Shown: in pieces, positions 46,201-48,258 of the stretch | Numbering within the stretch: the first letter of the stretch is position 1 | Layout of the letters: each line of letters begins with the position of its first letter | Assembly: GCA_964349515.1 (NCBI GenBank) | Contig: CAYGHG010000005.1 | Coordinates: 1 to 48,258, forward strand | Direction of reading: 5' to 3' | Source of the DNA: CAYGHG01 sp964349515 | Lineage (GTDB): Bacteria; Oederibacteriota; PGYV01; CAYGHG01 | DNA length: 48,258 bases | Program-made: the position numbers and the translations under genes | Notes under the pieces: generated by a model | What the model was told of the DNA's origin: nothing | Databases searched by the model: none | The model's input: the letters and a program-made list of their open reading frames with translations, nothing else

Positions 46201-48258
46201 GAGCCGTGAAGTTTATGGTGCCTGTCGTATCGGCAGCAAAAACCCAGGTAAAAGCAGCCGATGAACCGCCTGCTATATTCGCAGGCGCGGACGGAATAGC
46301 GCCGGATACCCAATCAGCGTTTCCTCCCGCCACCTGAGCATCGTCTATTTCAATGACTCTTACATTATTTGCGCCGGCCATGCCGGTATTGGTGACGTTT
46401 ACCACAACCGTTATAGGATAACCGGTGCCGGCCGTTGCAGGAATCGCCGAAACAGACGCGCTGAGAGACGCCGGCGTCTGGATATTAAGCGCATTGCTTG
46501 CCGCCTCATTTAAATTCACTGTAATCTGGCTGTTTGTGTCTGTCGCTGAAGCCGTGCCCTTAAACACAACCGAGCCTGAACCGGCCGCAGAATAAGTCCA
46601 TGTAAATACAGCCGAGGCGCCTCCGGCTATATTCGCAGGCAGCCCGAGCGGCCCGTTTATCCTGACCGCTCCGCCGGTACCTTCAACTGTCAGCACGGTC
46701 GGCAGCGCTATGTTGTTCGCCGCTGCCTGTCCGTTATTTGTAACTGTCATCAGAACGGTAATCCACTGCCCGATATTTCTGTACGCAGGCACGCTGATTG
46801 ACGCAGCCAAAGATGCCGGCGTCTGGACTGTTACTTCATTGCTGTCGTCAACTTCCGCGGTTATCGTAATCTTACTGTACTGCGCGTAACCTTCAGAATA
46901 CGAGTTGATACCTAGTGTTCCGGCAGTCAGCGCCTTAATAACCCATCTGTAATATTCTGATGCGCCTGCCCCTATAGTATATGTCACAGGCAGCGGCCCG
47001 GACTCAACCGAATATGTTGAAGTACCGAGTTTTACAAGCGCGCCCGGTTTTACGCTTTCAGCGGCGCTAAAGCCTGTATTTGTAACTGACATGACAACAG
47101 TAACGTTCTGCCCCGCGCTTACAGTAGCAGGCATCAGTATTATTTCATTTGCAAGCGAAGGCAGGCCCACAACCGTTATCCTGTTGGTTGTGCCGTCGCT
47201 TAACGGCGTGCTCATCCACGCACCGCTTGTCGCAAGCCCGTCTATAACGGCGTTTCCTGTCGTAACAGAATTGGAAAGATATATCCATGTAAATCTGGCA
47301 AAATCTCCCGGCGCTATGTCTGCAGTCAACGGCGTTACATCCCCCTGCTGCGTGCTGCCAAGAACAGGAAGCAGCGAAGGCGGAGTCACACTTGGCGCAT
47401 TAACTATGCCTTGGTTGCTCACAGTCAGCACCACTGTATACCTCTGGTTCGTATTGACTGTATTGGGATAAACGGCCATATAGCTGTACATCACAGGTGT
47501 ATTCGGCACTATCGGCAGATTCCTGCTCTGTGTCTCTGCAGAATTAACTACAGCGCCTGAATTCCCGTCAAATCCTGAAGCCCGGGCTGTAAACATTATT
47601 GTGCCCTGGTTAACAGCCTGATACACCCATGTAAATGCAGCCGCAGAGTTGCCCAATATGTCTGCTGCAGCAGGCGTCTGAGCAACTGACAAGCCCACTC
47701 TTCCCGCTATATTTTCTATCAGTCTGAATTCCGCAGGAGCCACGTTTACAGCCTCTGCCTGCCCGTCATTTGAAACCGTCATTACAACGGTTATCATGTA
47801 TGTAACGCCGGCTATTTCCGGAGTTATGCTGATTGCCGCAGAAAGCTGCGCAGGCGTCTGAATAACTATATTTTGAGCAGCCGTCTGCACGCTCACTTTG
47901 TATAAATCCGTATTGAGATCATATCCAAATGCCGATGACGTAAATACCGCATTACCCGGCGTCAGTGTATTATATATCCAGGTAAGATTTGCCGACGCGC
48001 CGCCTGCTATCACAACGCTTTCAGGCGATGTAGCAAGCATAAATGTTCCCGTGCCTGCAGATACCGTGGGCGTAACGCCTGAAACTCCGTAAGCCGCGGC
48101 GCTTCCCGTATTTGTAACAGACATGATAACAGTTACCGCGCTGCCTGTGCTTACCTGCAGCGGTGATGCATAAAGCGAAGCAATCAGTGCCGAAGGCTGC
48201 TGTATTAATATCTCAGTTGCCACTCCCGTCGCGCTTATTATTGCGTTTCCTAAATTAA
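34250..48258 (-). CDS. Giant surface protein of about 39 Ig-like domains (5' end outside the window)
   Basis: At least 4,669 codons; the open frame runs through the right edge, and the residues before the first possible start at 48223 (GTG) read as the end of another domain, so the true N-terminus is outside. It holds about 39 domains of 112-125 residues of CARDB/DUF11-like form, each with a 'ITVVMTVTNTG' strand, a 'SGPVPVSANIAGGASAYFTW' region and a close such as 'ASGTDANS', joined by 'VTIQTPASL'. The domains form a seven-unit higher-order repeat. I found no cysteine. The last 105 residues are a FlgD-like or type IX-like domain. Likely a very long adhesin or S-layer-like fibre. Confidence 0.9.
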   Translation of the reverse strand, partial: NLGNAIISATGVATEILIQQPSALIASLYASPLQVSTGSAVTVIMSVTNTGSAAAYGVSGVTPTVSAGTGTFMLATSPESVVIAGGASANLTWIYNTLTPGNAVFTSSAFGYDLNTDLYKVSVQTAAQNIVIQTPAQLSAAISITPEIAGVTYMITVVMTVSNDGQAEAVNVAPAEFRLIENIAGRVGLSVAQTPAAADILGNSAAAFTWVYQAVNQGTIMFTARASGFDGNSGAVVNSAETQSRNLPIVPNTPVMYSYMAVYPNTVNTNQRYTVVLTVSNQGIVNAPSVTPPSLLPVLGSTQQGDVTPLTADIAPGDFARFTWIYLSNSVTTGNAVIDGLATSGAWMSTPLSDGTTNRITVVGLPSLANEIILMPATVSAGQNVTVVMSVTNTGFSAAESVKPGALVKLGTSTYSVESGPLPVTYTIGAGASEYYRWVIKALTAGTLGINSYSEGYAQYSKITITAEVDDSNEVTVQTPASLAASISVPAYRNIGQWITVLMTVTNNGQAAANNIALPTVLTVEGTGGAVRINGPLGLPANIAGGASAVFTWTYSAAGSGSVVFKGTASATDTNSQITVNLNEAASNALNIQTPASLSASVSAIPATAGTGYPITVVVNVTNTGMAGANNVRVIEIDDAQVAGGNADWVSGAIPSAPANIAGGSSAAFTWVFAADTTGTINFTARAAGIDSNTLLGVTSTAAVSNNVAIVDAAFLSAAVSASPAFASVGQTVTIIVTVTNTGMGDASNVTAAINSLSGTGNMAFSSGPVPAAPQAINGGGSNSAAFTYIYTASTAGIVNINASASGTDVALGTTINSLPSVSNTVTIETVPVLVSSLAAYPAAVNTAQTITLVMSVTNNGTADALAVTPVLPVMTGVQAVLIDSPAPQAIAGGAEAFFTWTYTAASAGSVVFNSQVQGQDENSLATVSSAVVLSNSVTIQRPAQLTASISAYPQAVGVNATITVVMSVTNTGDAAAAGVSPQGFAIDHLASYIYVSGPIPVSDNIPGGASAYFTWAYQPTTLGSAVFRASAAGTDANTLAAVNSAEAQSNVVNVFNTTPQIESWITVSPNTVNTNQTYTVIMGVSNVGIVAAPNTVPDPIAGAVGVLLNAGPVPATADIPVGGYQEYTWIYSAPAAAVNSTITGIARSGGLYPSQQRTSPGANDINVISVSSLTAAITVSPAQVSTGQRITVVMNVQNAAGTSDAKNTIPAQLVKLGTGTAVYVSGPEPVSYTIQSGTSVNYTWVYESSGPGSIGYNNYVTAYAQYSNVTVTSASVNSNYTVIQQPAVLTAVMYAPATVNLGEEFTVRIVVTNTGGAEAENVAVTNALFLSGTGGAVAVSGPLPVSADIAAGTSAVYEWVFEATGTGSIALQGGASGRDANSLLDVNSAVVTSPVITIQTPASLSLNISTLPSVTGTGYPLTVIAVVTNNGQAGASAVRVPDLDDEEVTAGTDAVYVSGPVPVSAAGLAGGASASFTWIYTASTTGTLRFTATAEGTDNNSGTLRFSNTAAGNNVEIRNSAFLTSAVSLYPAVASIGQQITAIMTVTNVGQGDVQWVEAVNFTQAGTAVFANISGPVPQYQSILGGGSNEGFITWIFTATTEGVKSVSASARGFDMNLGNTINSAYSGSAVITVQSAVNLTASLSALPGKVSEGQTVTAVMTVNNTGVAGAVNVTSVEPTKESGTGSLALLTSPLPAYIAGGSSAAFTWTYEATAAGNVILTSSAYGEDENSTFIKTSAKATAPAVLIQSPAALTASITAAPAIAGVGDTITVIMAVNNAGQATAVDVVPDPAGLSVTGSSASLTIALLSGPQPVSATVAGGATSYFTWTYSAAQTGNLIFSGAALGDDENSLLSADSGIASSNTVLVQPNTPVLLSHINAFPRVLSVNQRYTVVMTVSNTGIVTAPSVAYDTLYTEIPSGVLVNPAPATANIPSGGVHRFTWIYQTLSTTGTGVITGLARSGIYASDDISSGDTNTMTVYSAPILSQVISVSPAVVSTGQNFTIVMSASNNGESAAEGMKPNAFIKLGTGTYQIVSGPEPVSATALTGETVNYTWVYKAMSAGNLGVNGNVTAYNYYSKATVTSAAANSNLINVVSPAELTASLHAPALLNLNDVFEVIMTVTNTGSAVAQNVLPSFLSINGLGGAILAGPMPAAQNIPGGAARVFTFTYQAAGTGTLDFRGSAEGTDENSQQPVTSNEAVSNNVSINRPAALEINLSMTQPSTVGTGQYITLILSVTNTGDTAALNTDPAAMLTEGTAVVNHISGPVPASAGTLNGGASARFTWIYQSVSSGYMTFSSSASAVDALSAAVVPVSPVEDAAYLTVEDAASLNISSFIIQPAAASIGQNITVIATVNNDGTGDASNITPSLIAKTGTADLSYILGPNPASIASLPAGSNGTFTWRYTAASAGTAYFTISASGWDDTRSVAISAAQSQSNVLTVQQPAALTAGSFAVPAQASVGQVITVVVSVTNSGGAEAEYAYGVTTVATGVGSAVYDGNLWPVPANIPAGGTEHFTWTFSAASAGAVTLNSEIRAYDINSKVTRTAVVSTNVLIQAPAALTAAITAQPSITGVDSIVTVRMTVNNIGQAAASGVAPVGFEAYGDAAYLPVSGPVPVSANIAGGAFAVFTWTYSMTSTGTLNFSSIASGSDFNTADAAESAYAFSNTVFVRPNTPVLTSYVKVSPQALSINQRFTVTLTVSNEGIVNAPAVTPSAPVFTLPVSAVSGSAPAFADIPAFGFTVFTWVYQTTAVTGGGIAGADASSGIYNSDDLSGGVDNAFTVYGPPSLSANTMQIITPPSVYSAGQNITLVMTVNNTGETAAANVAPEMPLVRVGTATAVRISGPLPASAVIPALTGSASFTFVYQTGGSGPLALYGRAAGQDIRTGALYHSVASTSNSIDVETPASLSSVINISGSTLNVGQQVSVFMTVVNSGQADALNVSPGTIYLTDTSTGGMIPPIGPLPVSAAIAGNSSGVFTWVFEATAPGVVVLSGNASGYDENSDIQVHSSMVMSNPVTVQNPASLASSIWAVPAAPEIVKTGQRITVIMSVTNNGGATAVNITPTASVLTVGGTGAASLYSGPVPESAASLAAGASAYFTWVYTSQPPPGMITFGNSASGYDINSGAVISSANSVSNLITIADSAYLVNDISVPQLVVSTGQLVTVILTVTNGGTADTEAPYNVTPVAAVTSFGGAVTLVSAPAAIASMPAASSAYFTWTYSATSAGTLVFSAYTRYHDIDGYKESVPSVSPLVEIQTAMNLVSEIYAPVSANSGQLITVTMIVSNTGGAAANITALNLTLSNEGGAAWGTESGAPALTTIAGGSSQAYQWTYLVSGSGIIYFSGNAVAEDANSLISVPTGYSSRKYVNVQAPASLAIASFNVPAQAAQEQFITITMTVTNTGAGLVNSVAPVLYNDDPALITYLSGPVPGSVQLAGYTAATFTWTYSAAATGTVNFSAGANGTDLNTGAEIQTGPSAERILEITIKQAILAADLIIQPSTVGYNQLFTVRLSVTNTGLYSANNVSADALAWSMPVAGDYLSGTINASSAVVNLIPGQSRVFTWVYRTNNISGTMEFTGRATGTDEINLWTVNSNAAVNSLVIEPPPTLASSIAAWPLVVNIGQAVTIEMTVTNTGASDADNVSPTQLFRVGTGLADPANPPASAATPLSVSLLAGAEATFRWVVTATGNGVVEWNGWATGRDTNTLQTVYSPGNNSNQVLIQNPASLSFYSFAVPRSVSVGQYFNVTMTVSNTGDATALAVAPIGNPFNVVGSGAASTLPLTYNVDIAGGGEHAFIWTYLATGKGAVQLQGRYDGVDANEGNIISTGIKLSVPAIEVEEAAVLASAAKVTPLARYSNQQFTVTLTVTNTAGAVSPVGYGADAVNVLPVIVYESSGVLPPTVNTVSEPMAVTHTVAGNGGARTFTWIFDAVGDGYVSFTMYAQGQDENTGAAVTSPVASSGITIMPSSYLALTMTASPETASTGQHVTVIMDVANAGVPGSVAYDVNPGAITGFSTRFTYVSGPAGMTGVSLVAGAEVSYTWIYAAAQAGTVTFNGTASAFDMGAGTVTSYANTSIIRVQTAGLLSSALVSMPSVVNVGQDFTIITRVTNSLSDPNAAAVNNVSPVYVAAMPPAIAVPVGAAPNPASYASITAQASAEFTWVYTAVGPGVYTFSMRAQGTDNNTLNTVTSNQTALTTISVQTPANLVSTLTTMPPVTLSRTQVITVVLAVNNTGTSAANGVSPVLSYNDNGSGGSAALITPPAAGAISTVSPLTIAGSSTAYFTWTYSATAAGEMTFSAYASGTDAVSLAPVVSNTDDSTITITPPSAVLVSSLAVSALELPVPLGGALTVILTVTNTGIADAAAVTVNMSAPLPAGLVTLNTAPASLIMASLPVGASQRFTWTYTVNTTPDTVNFNAFTEGTNAGTSVYVNTTAVNSVEIRPAGANLGYELVDASPAVIGIGEVITLVVTVSNIGQVDTASVVPVNPVISGTGAVMLLTSPADLTTPLAPNDSATFTWTYSSTGGGNVVFEPGFIWTYNDGGVITKNSTALSNTVFIQYGSTLVSHRDDMYLSTNSFDPKAGESVSVIFTVTQASTFSKLLVYNVAGEKVYEADYGPVSQGILYTQLASWNGRASDGILVTNGLYYVKIKTEGFEQIKLVYVIKK
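34253..34567 (-). other. FlgD-Ig-like / type IX-like C-terminal domain of the giant protein
   Basis: 105 residues after the last repeat: SFDPKAGESV, then FSKLLVYNVAGEKVYE, ASWNGRASDGI and NGLYYVKIK, ending IKLVYVIKK. This order of (sheet) VYNxxGExV, WNGRxxxG and GxYYVxI is that of FlgD-like and Por-secretion tail domains. Confidence 0.75.
35279..37795 (-). repeat. Seven-domain super-repeat, block 5
   Basis: About 839 codons, the most diverged block. Its first domain (QAILAADLIIQPSTV) lines up with the NTPV domain of the other blocks by position and by lacking 'NTP'. Two more domains in register follow before the tail. Confidence 0.6.
37796..40237 (-). repeat. Seven-domain super-repeat, block 4
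   Basis: 814 codons, starting PNTPVLTSYVKVSPQALSIN. The seven domains are in the same order as in blocks 1-3. Confidence 0.75.
40238..42646 (-). repeat. Seven-domain super-repeat, block 3
   Basis: 803 codons, starting PNTPVLLSHINAFPRVLSVN. The third domain has NYYSKATVT, matching YAQYSK/YAQYSN in blocks 1 and 2. Confidence 0.82.
42647..45088 (-). repeat. Seven-domain super-repeat, block 2
   Basis: 814 codons, starting NTTPQIESWITVSPNTVNTN. Its fourth domain has TGTGYP and an acidic pair (DLDDEEV) in the same place as IDDAQV in block 1. Confidence 0.85.
45089..47506 (-). repeat. Seven-domain super-repeat, block 1
   Basis: 806 codons, starting PNTPVMYSYMAVYPNTVNTN. Two further domains of the previous block lie upstream, to the right, before the window ends. 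Confidence 0.85.

Overview
The window comes from a Gram-negative bacterium that I cannot place in a cultured genus. The evidence is an outer-membrane programme (two PorV/PorQ-type barrels, an Omp85-like barrel, a SurA/PrsA foldase cluster), several lipoproteins, Thr/Pro-rich surface linkers and a giant repeat protein with a FlgD-like tail. This combination is typical of uncultured FCB-like or Goldbacteria-like lineages, but that placement is inference. All recognised genes lie on the minus strand. I saw no rRNA, tRNA, transposase or CRISPR array.

Layout in + coordinates (transcription runs from high to low). 1-91: start of a UgpC/MalK-type ABC ATPase. 114-1058: PorV-like barrel with its own near-consensus promoter. 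1205-2197: lipoprotein. 2209-9556: complete F-type ATP synthase operon, atpZ-I-B-E-F-H-A-G-D-C, with a c subunit carrying a signal-peptide-like leader and Na+-compatible residues, and a delta subunit with a lysine-rich tail. 9610-10092: DUF151 nuclease-like gene. 10402-12071: sodium symporter overlapping a 28-residue MetS-like partner. 12163-15968: MORN-2 repeat protein and a seven-bladed propeller lipoprotein. 16146-16831: Phd/PIN toxin-antitoxin pair bracketed by near-identical repeats. 16832-17635: gene-free repeat island.

17636-22410 is an operon of three SurA/PrsA-type foldase genes followed by argC and argJ. 22598-23592 holds two small overlapping genes of unknown function. 23834-30134 is a run of hisG, a small membrane protein, a phosphoglucose-isomerase-like protein with eroded catalytic motifs, a DUF1015 protein, rarA and an outer-membrane barrel.

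30254-48258 is the most unusual part: a giant surface-type protein (more than 4,660 residues, running off the window), then a PorV-like barrel with two fibronectin-III domains, then a membrane GAF-GAF-HD-GYP cyclic-di-GMP phosphodiesterase, tightly spaced in this order. The giant protein consists of about 39 immunoglobulin-like domains in a seven-domain higher-order repeat of about 2.4 kb. I propose, as inference, a type IX-like surface-display unit linked to cyclic-di-GMP signalling.

Intergenic DNA carries three recurring repeat classes: degenerate 7-bp-period arrays, GTAGGGG-flanked hairpins with interchangeable stems, and C-rich/G-rich palindromes.
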